DNA of 64,000 nt from Eutreptiella sp. 'Long Island Sound 2002' (lineage: Eukaryota; Euglenozoa; Euglenophyceae; Eutreptiales; Eutreptiaceae), in assembly GCA_964036045.1 (NCBI GenBank), contig OZ038384.1:39906844-39970843 (forward strand), read 5' to 3'. This document shows positions 1 to 10,215 of this stretch, piece by piece. A program made the translations under genes and the position numbers. Below the pieces are notes generated by a model that did no database searches, was not told the DNA's origin, and worked only from the letters and a program-made list of their open reading frames with translations. Positions within the stretch are counted from its first letter, which is position 1, and each line of letters starts with the position of its first letter.

Positions 1-2109
1 TCCCTGACTGATCCCGCAAATGACCTCCTGCATGCGCGGCTCCCCTGTCCTGCGCCTGGGCACTGGGCTGTCCAGCTCCAGGAGTGTCATGAGGACCACT
101 TGCACCTTCCGCACGCAGGAGTAGGGCCCCATCAGCTGGACCACGTGTGGTTCACGGGGCTCCGCGACGTCTTCCGGCCGCAGCTGCCTAGTCCGTTGAC
201 TCACCGGCTAATACTCCCGGTGTGCCGAAAGAAGGCCAGCAAACGCAATAGACAGTCCACTGCGGGGGACGTGTATGTGGTGGGCGGGTACAGGGAGGAA
301 GGATGGGACCCAGCCAACCCGGGGCTATCCATGCCGTTCGTCCCGCTAGCCGCCCTCCTGTTTCTGTTGGGGGACGTCTTTGAGGGTTACCAGCAGCAAG
401 ACGATCCGGCGTCCGTCCCCCTACTCACTCCACACGCCGGGGGTGGCATAAACCCGTCACCACTGTGGGTTGTGCACGGGCGGCCAGCGTTTTCTAGGGC
501 ATGGGCGGTGGTGCACGGGTGCAACGAGTGGGCAATTGTCCTTCTGCTACCAGCAGGCCCTGTCCCGGATCCGGATGAGTACTCGGTCCCGGAAGTGGTT
601 CGGATGTCCAACGTGCCGCACGATCCGCACGTCGCCGTCACGTCGTTGCGTGATGGCGGCGCGGTGGAACAGGGATCTGTGGTGGTGTACCAGCCCTCCT
701 GCTCCGCAACGGTTTGGGGGGCGGAGTATACCACCGCCCTGGACGCCATCAAGTCAGTCTGTGGATGTGACCTGGCCTGGAGACCACATGCGGTGTATCG
801 GCCGAAGGTAGTCCTGTCCCCGGAGCTCACGGCCTCCAGTGCGGCGTCCCTTGGAAGGGTGGTGCAGAGCCCCCACTCCGACGTGGCGTGGCTGGAACCC
901 CACCGGTACTGCTGGGTGCCGGTGGCGACTAAAGTCACATCGTCTGACGCGTCGCCCCAGGGAGACGACGCCACAAACGTGGCGGTGGCCAGCCACGGAA
1001 TCCCCACATGGACGGGTGCCATCTACGGCACGGTCCCGGAGGCAGAGATCATCGGCGCGGCGGCATACCTGTTGCACACGCCCCCGTCAGCATGCACGGT
1101 GCACGTGGTGGATGCGTCCATCATAGGAGCGCATCTCCGCAGGGCGCAGGAGGCCCTGTACCGTGGCATCAAGGGGCCGACATCACATCTGGTCAACCAG
1201 CACGCACTGAGCTGGACAGTGGAGGGGCTGCGGCGGCTGCCACGCCGAGTTGGGGGGCCGCACCACTGGGTGGTGAGGCAGAGCTCGCACTTGGCGGCGG
1301 TCCCGCTTGAAGCGCCGGACTCTGCCGCGGCCCGTGCACTGGCCCCGCCTGTCCATCTCGTCCTGCCAAAGGAGCACGCCATCCTCTTGGTGCCGGGGGA
1401 TAATGGAGAGCTCGAGCCGCGTGTGCCATCCATGCAAGCCCTTCAGCAAGTCCGGGAGATGGAGTGGCATTCGCTAGCGGCACGCACCAGGGCGCACACG
1501 CCACTGGCTGGCGCCTGCGAGGCGGTGCCCTTGGGAGCTGTACACCACGGCCCAACGCACAGAAATATGCTGCGGGCACGTGACGGTCGCTTGTCCACCA
1601 TGCAGGTCATGCGACGGTGGAGACAGAAGCTCACGCGTATGGCAATACCGGCCCACCCCTGTATCTTCTGTGGGGGACCGGAGGAGGACATTGGCCACAT
1701 GCGCCTACTGTGTGCGCGGGACGAGGAGGTGGCTGGGCTCCTGTGCAGGCGTGCGGAGGAGTTCACGGCGGAGCTACCCCTGACAGACAGGGCGGTGGAG
1801 TTCGTGGCGTGGAGGGAGCACGGCTGCAGGTGGACTGAATCCCTGATGGCGGGTGTCGTCCCCGGGGACCTGAAGCGGCTGTTCGCTGCGGTGCGAGCGG
1901 CGTCGTCCCGGGGCCCTGCCAAGGCCAGGCTCTTTGTGGAGGACATGGTCCAGATTGGGGAAGATGTGTATGCCCGCAGGAACCATCGGCTCACCCAGAT
2001 CATGCAGCTGCCAATGCAAGATCGAAGGAGGGCGGTATACGCGTTCCTGCGAGGTGACACACCCTTCTGCCCGCCGGCAGGGAGGATCCAGGAAGGAAAT
2101 CATATTTAG
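1..2109 (+). CDS. LINE ORF2 C-terminal part: RNase H and CCHC zinc knuckle (5' end outside window)
   Basis: The frame is open from base 1 to a TAG at 2107-2109 (702 codons), so the start lies to the left of the window. Residues about 330-450 look like a LINE-type RNase H. Candidate catalytic residues are Glu347 or Glu349 (PEAEIIGAAAYLL), Asp371 (HVVDASII), then His and Asp in SSHLAAVPLEAPDSAAARA. A zinc knuckle follows, C554-x2-C557-x8-H566-x4-C571, the usual tail of reverse transcriptases in RNase H-bearing LINE clades. The reverse transcriptase itself must be upstream, outside the window. The protein would act in target-primed reverse transcription. Codon use is strongly G/C-ending, unlike the second LINE at the right edge, so these are different families. 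The clade is not determined. Confidence 0.72.
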   Translation, partial: SLTDPANDLLHARLPCPAPGHWAVQLQECHEDHLHLPHAGVGPHQLDHVWFTGLRDVFRPQLPSPLTHRLILPVCRKKASKRNRQSTAGDVYVVGGYREEGWDPANPGLSMPFVPLAALLFLLGDVFEGYQQQDDPASVPLLTPHAGGGINPSPLWVVHGRPAFSRAWAVVHGCNEWAIVLLLPAGPVPDPDEYSVPEVVRMSNVPHDPHVAVTSLRDGGAVEQGSVVVYQPSCSATVWGAEYTTALDAIKSVCGCDLAWRPHAVYRPKVVLSPELTASSAASLGRVVQSPHSDVAWLEPHRYCWVPVATKVTSSDASPQGDDATNVAVASHGIPTWTGAIYGTVPEAEIIGAAAYLLHTPPSACTVHVVDASIIGAHLRRAQEALYRGIKGPTSHLVNQHALSWTVEGLRRLPRRVGGPHHWVVRQSSHLAAVPLEAPDSAAARALAPPVHLVLPKEHAILLVPGDNGELEPRVPSMQALQQVREMEWHSLAARTRAHTPLAGACEAVPLGAVHHGPTHRNMLRARDGRLSTMQVMRRWRQKLTRMAIPAHPCIFCGGPEEDIGHMRLLCARDEEVAGLLCRRAEEFTAELPLTDRAVEFVAWREHGCRWTESLMAGVVPGDLKRLFAAVRAASSRGPAKARLFVEDMVQIGEDVYARRNHRLTQIMQLPMQDRRRAVYAFLRGDTPFCPPAGRIQEGNHI

Positions 2110-2261
2110 GAGCAATAGTCCATGGGGCTTCTACCCATTCCAGCCCCCAAACTCACCCAAGGGGCAAGTCGCGCGGGTTTCTGGAGAGCTGCCGCCCTGT
2201 ATGACAAGAGGCTCCCCCCTCCGTCCTTTAGGTTGCCTCACGTGAGGCCCGTCCATGCTTC

Positions 2262-3068
2262 ATGAGCCCCTCCGCGCTGTTGGAAGACAGAGCACCCTCC
2301 TGCATGCTGTACAGCATGGTGGAGTGTCGTGCATGGGGGTCACGAACCCATCCCTGGCCCTGTCGGGCCATGCCAGGGAGGATCCAGCAGCGTCCGCCGT
2401 GGAACCCGTTTGCCGGCCTCCCCGGCGACCTGCGGGCAACCTTTCAGAGGGCACCGCTGCACGCACTGCTGGTGCCACGGTCGTGCATCGCGCACGAAGA
2501 GGCCATGTCCTTGTTCCCTCACTGGATGGCGGCGGTGGCGCAGGCCTTTAGCCAGTGGATCGGTTCCTGGGTGGCACGGGACTTCACGGCATTCAGGGAG
2601 TGGTCCCGCGTGGTGTCGGCGCAATCGTGGGCCCTGGTGCGTGGTACCATGGTGAGAAGCCCTGACGGCCAGAGTGATCCCTGGCTCCAGGTGTACGCCA
2701 ACCATCCAGCTGTGGGGAACGTCATGGGCTGGCCTCGCGAGGTGCGGCCGGTCCTTCAGCAACCTCTGTGCAGTCTCCCAATCCTGGCGGTGGCTGTCGT
2801 ACTTGACGTGGGTACGTTGTGGCTGTATGACCGGCAGCTGCGACGAGCCATACCAGCGGTCACGGAGCAGCGGTCCATGGCAGTGTTAGTGGGCTCCAAG
2901 CAGCTGGCACGGGTACAGGCGACGACGCGCAAGGCCACGTCACGGAGGCCATGTTCTCTCTGCCAGAGGGGGACGACCACGTGGCTGCCGATGCCCGTCA
3001 CACCCTTGACACCCTGGGCCTCGCGGCGGTCATTGAGGCTCGGGCGGGAGGACAACGCTTGGTTCTAG
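2262..3068 (+). CDS. ORF downstream of the LINE RNase H ORF, unknown function
   Basis: This 268-codon ORF starts at an ATG 152 bases after the preceding stop and has the same GC-rich codon use. It is rich in Trp, Ala and Arg (for example WMAAVAQAFSQWIGSWVARD) and I recognise no domain. Its last ~40 codons lose the character of the rest, while the -1 frame becomes protein-like from about 2880 onward. The true product may therefore run from here into the next ORF, by frameshifting or because this copy has an indel. It lies in the region expected to be the 3' part of the LINE and probably belongs to that element. Confidence 0.4.
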   Translation: MSPSALLEDRAPSCMLYSMVECRAWGSRTHPWPCRAMPGRIQQRPPWNPFAGLPGDLRATFQRAPLHALLVPRSCIAHEEAMSLFPHWMAAVAQAFSQWIGSWVARDFTAFREWSRVVSAQSWALVRGTMVRSPDGQSDPWLQVYANHPAVGNVMGWPREVRPVLQQPLCSLPILAVAVVLDVGTLWLYDRQLRRAIPAVTEQRSMAVLVGSKQLARVQATTRKATSRRPCSLCQRGTTTWLPMPVTPLTPWASRRSLRLGREDNAWF

Positions 3069-3745
3069 CGTCCGCCAGGGGCCCGGGGCAGGACGGGGTT
3101 GATGTCATCGGGGAGGTCTTACGGGACTACGGTTGGGAGCTCCTGGCGCATGGCACACACAGCCCCAAAGTTGCGCGGTGGCCCCGGCTGCTTGAGAGCC
3201 TGCCGGTGATGCCCGACGGGCGACCGATACTCCACCCGGTGTCCACGTGGGAGGAAGCGAGGCGCAGCCTCCTCAGTGGTGCCACAGCACGCACGCTGGC
3301 GGGTGCTTTGCTCGGACTCCAGGACGTGTGCTGCGGTGTATGGCAGGACCTATGGTCGCAGTGTTGTGATGGTAGCTGCGTTCCGTCGCGGTCTGTGCTT
3401 CCGCAGCGATGCCACGGGTGCGGGGAAATAGCGTCAGTTTGGGTTCATCAATGTGCCTCCGTCCCACTATGCGGGACATGTAAGGAGCGTGCCGATAGGG
3501 GGTGGCCTAAGGCGAGGTGGGCACTGCGGCACTCTGGACAGATGTCCTCAAGTGCCTGGAAGACAATCCAGGGTGGCCCGAAGAGCGTCCAAGTGGAAGG
3601 GGTACGGTGCCCTGAAGCGCCGTCGGCAGCCCTGCCCCTGCTGCTGTGGTGGGCGGCTCTGGAGGGCGACTCGCGGATACTCTGGTTGTGGCATCACGGA
3701 GGAAATGGTGACGGCGTGGTGGGGGCCGGGGGTGATGCAGATTGA
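2951..3745 (+). CDS. -1 frame continuation ORF with a cysteine-rich zinc-binding module
   Basis: This frame is open across the end of the previous ORF and lies -1 relative to it. The first ATG in the open stretch is at 2951, but the protein-like sequence begins about 70 bases earlier. The distal part carries C-x2-C...C-x5-C-x2-C (CHGCGEI, then HQCASVPLCGTCKE), a likely treble-clef or RING/B-box-like zinc site. A further Cys-rich stretch (PCPCCCGGRLW) lies in a third frame ending at 3815, suggesting another frame break. Function is unknown. I read it as part of the LINE, possibly decayed. Confidence 0.35.
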   Translation: MFSLPEGDDHVAADARHTLDTLGLAAVIEARAGGQRLVLASARGPGQDGVDVIGEVLRDYGWELLAHGTHSPKVARWPRLLESLPVMPDGRPILHPVSTWEEARRSLLSGATARTLAGALLGLQDVCCGVWQDLWSQCCDGSCVPSRSVLPQRCHGCGEIASVWVHQCASVPLCGTCKERADRGWPKARWALRHSGQMSSSAWKTIQGGPKSVQVEGVRCPEAPSAALPLLLWWAALEGDSRILWLWHHGGNGDGVVGAGGDAD

Positions 3746-3815
3746 TGGGGTTAGGAATTGTGGGTGCACCTGCTGCCGTCCCTACGCTGGACGCAGCGGA
3801 GGGGGTAGCGCCTGA

Positions 3816-5886
3816 GAAGCAGTGCCCTCATGGCCTGATTGTGCGGTACTGGCAGGCGGAGTATGACGGCCAACGCGATGTGACAAGTCGTGCCGGCCTG
3901 ATGGTGAGCCGTACTGCCCCCGTGCATGAGGGTCGGACAGGGATGCTTCACCCGCCTGCCCCGGGTCGCCGCATACAACAGTGAGGTGTCATGGGTCGTC
4001 CCGACCAGGGTAATAAGGCCCAAACCCCTGTAGGGTATTCCCATGGCACCGGGGTTTCTACTGGCGGCCTGGCTACGGCAGTGTTGGGAGTGGTTGCTCG
4101 GGATACACCGGGGGTGCACGGAGTTGTCTGGGGGTTACGGCGTTACGGCGCCCCCTGGGAGTGTTACACGGGGTTGCGGGGACAGCCAGCAGGCCCCGGG
4201 GGCGGCGACGAAGCGATGATGTGTGCGTGGAGGGATGTGACGGCGAGGTCGTCAGGTGGACAGTATGGCGGGCGTCCTGGAAACGGCGTGGCAGCCTGGG
4301 AGGAGCACTCACGGGGGGCACGCGGAGTTCAAGGTGGCGGTGCACTGGCGTCTTGGGGGTATACGCGGCGGTACTGGGGTCCGTACGGTGGGGGTACGCG
4401 GCGGTACTGGGGAACCGTACAGTGGGGGAGCAGCGGGGATGCATGGCGGTACTGGGGTGTCCCCCTGACCCCTCTAACAACTCAGGGGGCGCGTGGGGGC
4501 ATCCCCTGGCCCCGTTAACAAACTAGAGGGACCGTGCCTGCGGGCATGTACATAGTCTAACCTCTGACCATGGCCTTGCGGTTGCGGTGGTGCGTATGGT
4601 GGCGGCTCGCAGGTGGCATCGGCATGGCAACAGCGGTACTGCGCGGCGTTGTAGCGAAGAGTATGCGGTCGCCTCACCATTGTAACGACTTACCCCTGGG
4701 GGGCGCCAGTCCGGTCGGCTAGAGGCGGGGAGAGAGGAGGAGCGGCATGCTGAGTGGTCCGGGGGGTGACGCGCGGGCCAATGCTATAAGTAGGCTCGCC
4801 ACGTCGTCGGTGGGGGCCGAACCTGCGGCCTGGCCGCTGCTATGGCGGAAGAGGCGCAACCACGGGAGCTGGCCAAACAGTGCAGGTAAGGGTCAAGGGT
4901 AGGCGCCAGGGCAAAGTATGTGGGCCAGATGAGGTGCACCTGGTTACCACGGCCCGGGGCGAGCCTCTGGTGGGTACCCCTACAGGGGGTCGATAACCAA
5001 GCTACGGCACCCACCAGCCCGAATCCCAGCCAGCGATATTCACGGGTTGCGCCTCTCCCGTTGCGTAGCGGCCGGCGTCCCCCCCTGTAGACCCTCATGT
5101 TATATTATACGTGGGAAAGAGGATGCCTCGAAGCTGATTGGGTACTGGCCCCTGACATGGAGTGCCGGCATGGTATATATCTGGGGTGTGGGTGCAGCTC
5201 AGGGCCACGGGGACGTGGAGTTGATACCGTGTTTCTGTACTATACTAGGGGACTGGTGCGGTGGGTCGGCGGCGTACATTGTGAGGACATGGGGGCGATG
5301 AAAGCTGAGGGCCAGGCTAGGCTGGAGCCTCCCAGAAATCCTGGCTATGCATATACGGGTTATTGCGTGCTGGCAGTGGGATACGTGGAGTCAGGGGTGG
5401 TGGGCAATTACGAGTACGCGGATGGCAGTGGATTCCGTGGGGTCACGGGTGATGGACGTCTCCACGGTGGCGGGGGTACGCGAACGACGGAGGGTCCGCT
5501 CTTGCTTCGCCGCATGCGTGCTGCTTTGTTCCTTGGTTGCCGCTTTGCGCCGGACAGAGAAGCCCTTGCTTTCTGCTTGTTGCGATGCTGCTGCGTTGCT
5601 GTGCCTTGCCCCCTTACCCCCGGCGAACAAACGGGCCAGCGTCCGTCGCCGTTGCTAATGCTAACGCTATGCAGTTGCCACTGCCCCCAAAGCCTGGTTG
5701 ACCGGTATCCCCGGTCCTCTGGGTCCTCCGTCATGCTGTGGGCCACCTCAGGCAGCCCTGGGACCCACGGGATCGAGCGAGGCAGAAACCACCTGACGGC
5801 GCGAGATGCCCGGTAACTCCAGTAGACGGCATGATAAGTGGTTATGACTATGACTATGACTATATATATATATATATATATATATA
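3816..5886 (+). other. Probable LINE 3' region ending in (TATGAC)3 and (TA)n
   Basis: No supported gene. The stretch stays GC-rich like the ORFs before it. At 4360-4460 it holds a short minisatellite with GCGGTACTGGGG at 4368, 4401 and 4446. At 5841-5886 there are three TATGAC units followed by about 13 TA dinucleotides, after which composition changes sharply. LINE 3' ends often finish in a microsatellite, so I infer that the element ends near 5886. Short ORFs here look incidental. Confidence 0.35.
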
Positions 5887-5969
5887 GAGAAGCGAAGGGA
5901 GGGGAGGCGCTTCAAGCATCGGAATCATCCTCCCCCTCGTTGCGTGCCCTCCCTTGTCACACACCGGGG

Positions 5970-6295
5970 CTCCCCCAGGCGGCAGGGGTTATGTAGCCAC
6001 CTTGCCCACAAGTGGGCCACTTCTGATTTTGTCCCTCGCTCTGAAGCGGAGGGGATCCCCCAGGCAGCAGGGGTTATGTAGCCACCTTGCCCACAAGTGG
6101 GCCACTTCTGATTTTGTCCCCCCCCCTGCCGCCTGGGGGAGCCCCTCCGCTTCAGAGCGGGGGGCAGAATCAGAAGTGGCCCACAAGTGGGCAAGGTGGC
6201 TACATAACCCCTGCCGCCTCGGGGAGCCACTCCGCTTCAGAGCGGGGGGCAGAATCAGAAGTGGCCCAGAAGTGGGCAAGGTGGCTACATAACCT
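5970..6295. repeat. Four copies of a ~80-bp repeat, two direct and two inverted
   Basis: Two copies run forward (about 5973-6055 and 6056-6127). Two run reversed (about 6128-6211 and 6212-6294). Each contains the core GGTTATGTAGCCACCTTGCC followed by an AAGTGGG...ACTTCTGATTTTG segment and a GC-rich GCGGAGGGG-type tail. The head-to-tail pairs meet at about 6127, giving a large imperfect palindrome. Related single copies of the TACATAACCCCTGC core occur near 10885, 15905 and 40510. Confidence 0.8.
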
Positions 6296-6894
6296 TTTTT
6301 GTGCTTTTCAGCCATTTTAGAATTCTCCACGAAATTCTGAGTATTTTGAGTATAGACACATAGGGTCGAACAAAAAAAATTCCCCCTGCCCTATGCCTAA
6401 AACAAAATCTGCGGCGCCTCTGGCGCCGACAAAGCACATTGTTCTGTGCGACAATTTTGGGGTCCGTAGAGCCCCCCCCCCCCCCTTTGGGGTTGGGTCC
6501 CGACCAGGATCGGCCCCCGTGGAATTTTCAAGGTCCTTAAGGCCAGGCATACAGAAGTCAGCACTTGTATTCACGCGCGTAGGACTGAGTACAGAGACAC
6601 TTGAGGGGCAGCCGTTACTGATGGCTGGAAAAGCGGTTGGGGGGCAAAGCCTGGCGGTTGGACCAATTGTCATCCCGAAGCCCTGGGGGCGGTGGTTATC
6701 CTTGCCCAAGTGCATGTTTGCAGAGGAGGCACGAAATACCCGGTGTGTGGCAATGAACATCAAAAGCCTACGAAGGTCCCTACTGCGGGAGATCCGCGGG
6801 TGGGGTCAGGCGCTGATGGCCAGGCCGAAGCCAGGCCCGTTGCCGTACTCCCTACCTGTGTGGAAGGGTAGGTAGTGGGACCACCCGTGGAGGT

Positions 6895-7094
6895 NNNNNN
6901 NNNNNNNNNNNNNNNNNNNNNNNNNNNNNNNNNNNNNNNNNNNNNNNNNNNNNNNNNNNNNNNNNNNNNNNNNNNNNNNNNNNNNNNNNNNNNNNNNNNN
7001 NNNNNNNNNNNNNNNNNNNNNNNNNNNNNNNNNNNNNNNNNNNNNNNNNNNNNNNNNNNNNNNNNNNNNNNNNNNNNNNNNNNNNNNNNNNNNN
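6895..7094. other. Assembly gap of 200 N
   Basis: Run of N. Its round length suggests a placeholder, not a measured size. Anything joining sequence across it, including the C2 gene's missing 3' exons, cannot be judged. Confidence 1.
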
Positions 7095-7149
7095 CCCCAG
7101 ATCCACCCCCAGCCCCCCCCCCCCCCCCGAGTTTTGACAGATAGCTGGG

Positions 7150-8046
7150 GGGTATGTCGCATCAGGACCGGTTGTAGTCGCCCCCCCGTGATTGGCACTA
7201 ACATCACTTTCATTCTTGCTGTCTTCGTCTCCTAGCATTCCGGTGAATAAACGTGGAAGAACAGCTGCTGTACTCCAAGGATGCACAACAGGCAACTTGT
7301 GAGAGCAATGCCATGATGGATAGCCCAACAAGAAAATTGCTGCCATTTGCGCACTAAACCCCACCTTCTTGTCCAAAGAGTTGATAACGCACTTGAGCAC
7401 AATGGATTCCTTGTCTCCGGGTTGTGCAAACTTTGTAGCGTCCATTTTATCAACGTCACGTGTGACTTGACCATGCCGCTCAAAACGTTTGTAGTCTTCA
7501 CTAGATTCTTGCTGCAATAACTAACAACATGTTTGGCCACGGCAAGTAGCACATCCTCACCCCCTAGGAAATGGAGGTTTGTGTTGCTAGCATATAGGTA
7601 GGCCCACAATTTGTTGGTTTCAACCACACGTCCATCACAAGGATGTGGCCGCAACTCCCACATGACAAGAACACAACTCAGATTCTCATCATAATGGTTA
7701 AACACAGCTTCACAAACATACATTTTAAATTTATGCCCTCCCGAAGGGGTATGATAGGCCACAAAGAAATGTGGGCGTGTTTCTTTGTACCCCTCTGCGG
7801 CGGCACAAGCAAACCAAAGCAGCCATTCTTTCCTCCCGGTGGTTTTCCACAACTACCAATGAGGCATCGGTGGATTTGAATATGCCCAAAGACAAGAGAG
7901 GCAAACTTTTCAATTTCTTGGGCAGCTTCATGTGGATCGTCTGGCAACGGAGGCAAAAATTGCTTCTCCTCCAGCATGCGCGGAGGTTCCACCTTCTGCT
8001 TCATTCTTTCCTCATAGCCTTGGTGAATGTGAGCATCCAAGGCCAA
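7150..8046 (-). pseudogene. Decayed minus-strand ORF, unknown family, two or more frameshifts
   Basis: Three overlapping minus-strand frames (8046-7850, 7852-7515, 7517-7150) read as one protein when linked. First comes an acidic/helical part (MKQKVEPPRMLEEKQF, then HEAAQEIEKFASLVFGHIQ). Next is a globular part (FVAYHTPSGGHKFKMYVCEA, MWELRPHPCDGRVVETNKLW). Last is a charged part (EDYKRFERHGQVTRDVDKMD). Each link needs a shift, so the copy is broken. It lies directly downstream of the RT remnant on the same strand and may be its 3' end, although such a long tail after the RT zinc motif is unusual. I do not recognise it. Confidence 0.45.
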
Positions 8047-8089
8047 ACATATTCGTTAATCCCACACTGAAGCAACGGCTTGCACAAGC

Positions 8090-8961
8090 TCACCGTTTCC
8101 AACAGTCATGTCCAACAACCATGGAGGAATGCCACCGCAAGAGAGACCATGAAAAAGTAGAGGTCCTCGACCTTGACACTCTTAACATGTGCAATGGGCC
8201 ACACACGTACCAAACAGACCGAGTTGAACTTAATGGAAAGCCACCCCATGACTCCCACGGGAACCTCAAAAGTGGATTCAAGATGATTCTCAAACATGTT
8301 TTGACATCAGGGACCGCGTGGCGATCAATGTCCACCGGGAGGAAGTATTTTTCTTAATGGTATCATAGGCAAAAGGCAAAAAGTGGCAAGAAATGAGGGT
8401 ATGTTCGGTAGATTCTACCTCCCCATCAACAGGGCAATGGATGGCGCCAGGCTGCCATTTGCTGATGTGGGTCACAATGGGCAACTTTTTCCATAAAGCT
8501 TTCCGGACAAAATTTCTGAGATCACAAGGTAGGGACAATTTGCAAAAGCTGAACCATATGTCCTGCGTTTGTTTGGGCTCCAGATCCCTGGGTACGACAT
8601 GCGGGCTCCCACAACTGCTCTAGACTGCTCTAGACCTGCTGGCCCAAAATCTACGTTGAGTAGCTCTGGATCCCTTCAACATTTGGCGGGGGGGGCGGAG
8701 ACGTTGTAAATGGGCTTCCACGTGGATAGAACACAGTCCCGTGAGGTGTCGTCTTCCAGACAACCCCCCAAGAGACAATGCCATCCCTGATGAGTTTGGG
8801 GCAGAAGTAGGCTTGGTTGTGCACATTTCTGAAAACAACCTTATGCCATAGTGGCATGTCATATGGCATGGGGGATGGTGTGGGGACAGGGTGCGCCTGC
8901 CGCATGCCGCAATAGAGACAGGGTTCGGGCACAACCTCTCACGAAAGGCATGGTCTGCCAC
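8090..8961 (-). pseudogene. LINE reverse transcriptase C-terminal remnant with zf-RVT motif
   Basis: Around 8860-8790 the minus strand reads PLWHKVVFRNVHN...IRDGIVSWGVVW, resembling the segment just before the zinc-binding tail of plant- and alga-type LINE reverse transcriptases. At 8538-8290 it reads RKALWKKLPIVTHISKWQPG, then C-P-V-D-G-E-V-E-S-T-E-H-T-L-I-S-C, the zf-RVT pattern (tryptophan, then Cys...Glu-x2-His-x4-Cys). The two pieces lie in different frames, and the downstream reading (8335-8090) is also shifted. No RT catalytic core (YADD) is visible. It is therefore a truncated, frameshifted element inserted 3' of the known C2 exons. Confidence 0.6.
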
Positions 8962-9674
8962 ACAACATTAGATCCCATTTGGAAAGAAAGGCAAATAGTA
9001 GGGGGGGGGGGGGGTCTGCGTTATAGGACTAGCAAATCTCCCGGGGATGTATCATTTCAGCAAAATGTGGTGGACATGCACGCATCACCCTTTTTACATC
9101 GACCACTGTGGACAAAATTTGCTAATTTGCTAATGTTGAAAAATGGCCCCTATCCTTGGAGCCCAACTTCCCAAGGGGCTGTCACCCGCAGGCACCTGAC
9201 CGGAAACCTGCCGTCAACGTCCGGCGGGAAGAAGTGTTGCGTCCCATGCCTATACCTTAAAGATGACCGAAGGGCTGCACTTGGAATAGCCTGGTTTCCC
9301 GTTGACGTGCATCCCTCACTCACCCTGCAGTCACGCTGGGTACCCTGAAACAGCTGCTGAGTGCATCAGTAACAACAAGGGCAAAATTGTCACTGAAATG
9401 GCTTGATCAGTACTTTCCATGTATTGCGTGGAGTTCATTAGCTTCAGAGTTTGCAGTAGCCTGACCGTTGTCCAGCGCTCCCACACCGCTCCGCTGAGAC
9501 GACTCTTCAGGTATGAACAGATTCCCATTGAATAAAGAAAGGACACTGATGGACCACAGCACTACGCTAGTTGAATATGCTCTTATCATTTCGCATTAAC
9601 TTCCAGGTGGTAAACGGCCTAATGTGTGTACGCTGCACACACAGCACCAGTGCGCCCCCTACTACATGCCATAC

Positions 9675-10067
9675 ACACCCTTCCAGCTTTTCCAGTATCG
9701 GCAGCTGCAGCTCCTTGACCACCACTTCCAATCGGGGAGACCGCCCAAACCCGTGCGGTGTCAGCAGCAGATGGAGCATGCTGTCACGGCTGCTGTAGGG
9801 TGTCGTCCAGAGGTCGATCCAATGGCTCGAAGTGCGCTCCGCCACCAGTTCTGAGAGTTCTACCTCGCAGTGCTGCACAACTGAGAAATGCTCCCCGTCC
9901 AACACGTCCACCAGCAGTGGCTGCCCTAAGTCACTGATGCTGAGGTCGAAGTCCTCATACCACTCAGGGTGGGTTGGGGAGGCGGCACGGTCCGTTTGTA
10001 GCACCGCATCCATGTAACTCAGCCTCAGGCACGGCGCAGTGACGCGTAGGTCCCAGCCTTCTACAAC
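9675..10067 (-). CDS. Multi-C2 protein, exon F: C2-5 and start of C2-6
   Basis: This exon is 131 codons (residues 544-674 of the joined protein). The acceptor is a CCCACAG ending at 10068, phase 0. The chosen donor is GTATGG at 9674 (phase 0, same hexamer as exon A); GTGTGT at 9678 is an alternative. With exon E it completes C2-5: strand LHIK|VVEGWDLRV, then SPTHPEWYEDFDLSI (the usual Pro-x-Trp-x-Glu region), then LLVDVLDGEH and WIDLW. RLEVVVKELQLP then begins C2-6. Loop 3 of C2-5 keeps two Asp residues, but loop 1 lacks the typical pair, so Ca2+ binding is doubtful. No continuation of C2-6 was found at lower coordinates; it may lie in the gap or beyond the window. Confidence 0.8.
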
Positions 10068-10164
10068 CTGTGGGTCACCCAAGAGCAACAAGATGTTCAA
10101 CAAGGAGGCTCATGTAAAGACTGCAGTTGGGCGTGAGGTCGGGCTGTAAGATGCGCATGGGCGG

Positions 10165-10215
10165 AGGTGAGGTAAGGTGAGTTGAAGTGAAGTGAGGTGA
10201 GGTGAGGTGAGGTGA
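10165..10215. repeat. GAGGT/GAAGT pentanucleotide tract
   Basis: About ten units of GAGGT with GAAGT, TAAGG and TTGAA variants, inside the E-F intron. An ordinary microsatellite. Confidence 0.85.

Noticed and set aside
387-2115. Several antisense ORFs of 100-211 codons opposite the left LINE ORF
   Set aside because: They are shadows of a GC-rich coding frame; their translations are compositionally odd and match nothing.
6393-6875. 160-codon plus-strand ORF next to the assembly gap
   Set aside because: It begins inside a dispersed repeat, its opposite strand is open too, and it has no recognisable motif. I could not choose a strand.
9331-9589. Possible next exon of the C2 gene (ESSQRSGVGALDNGQATANS)
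   Set aside because: It does not continue C2-6, has no convincing acceptor, and could equally be a chance frame.
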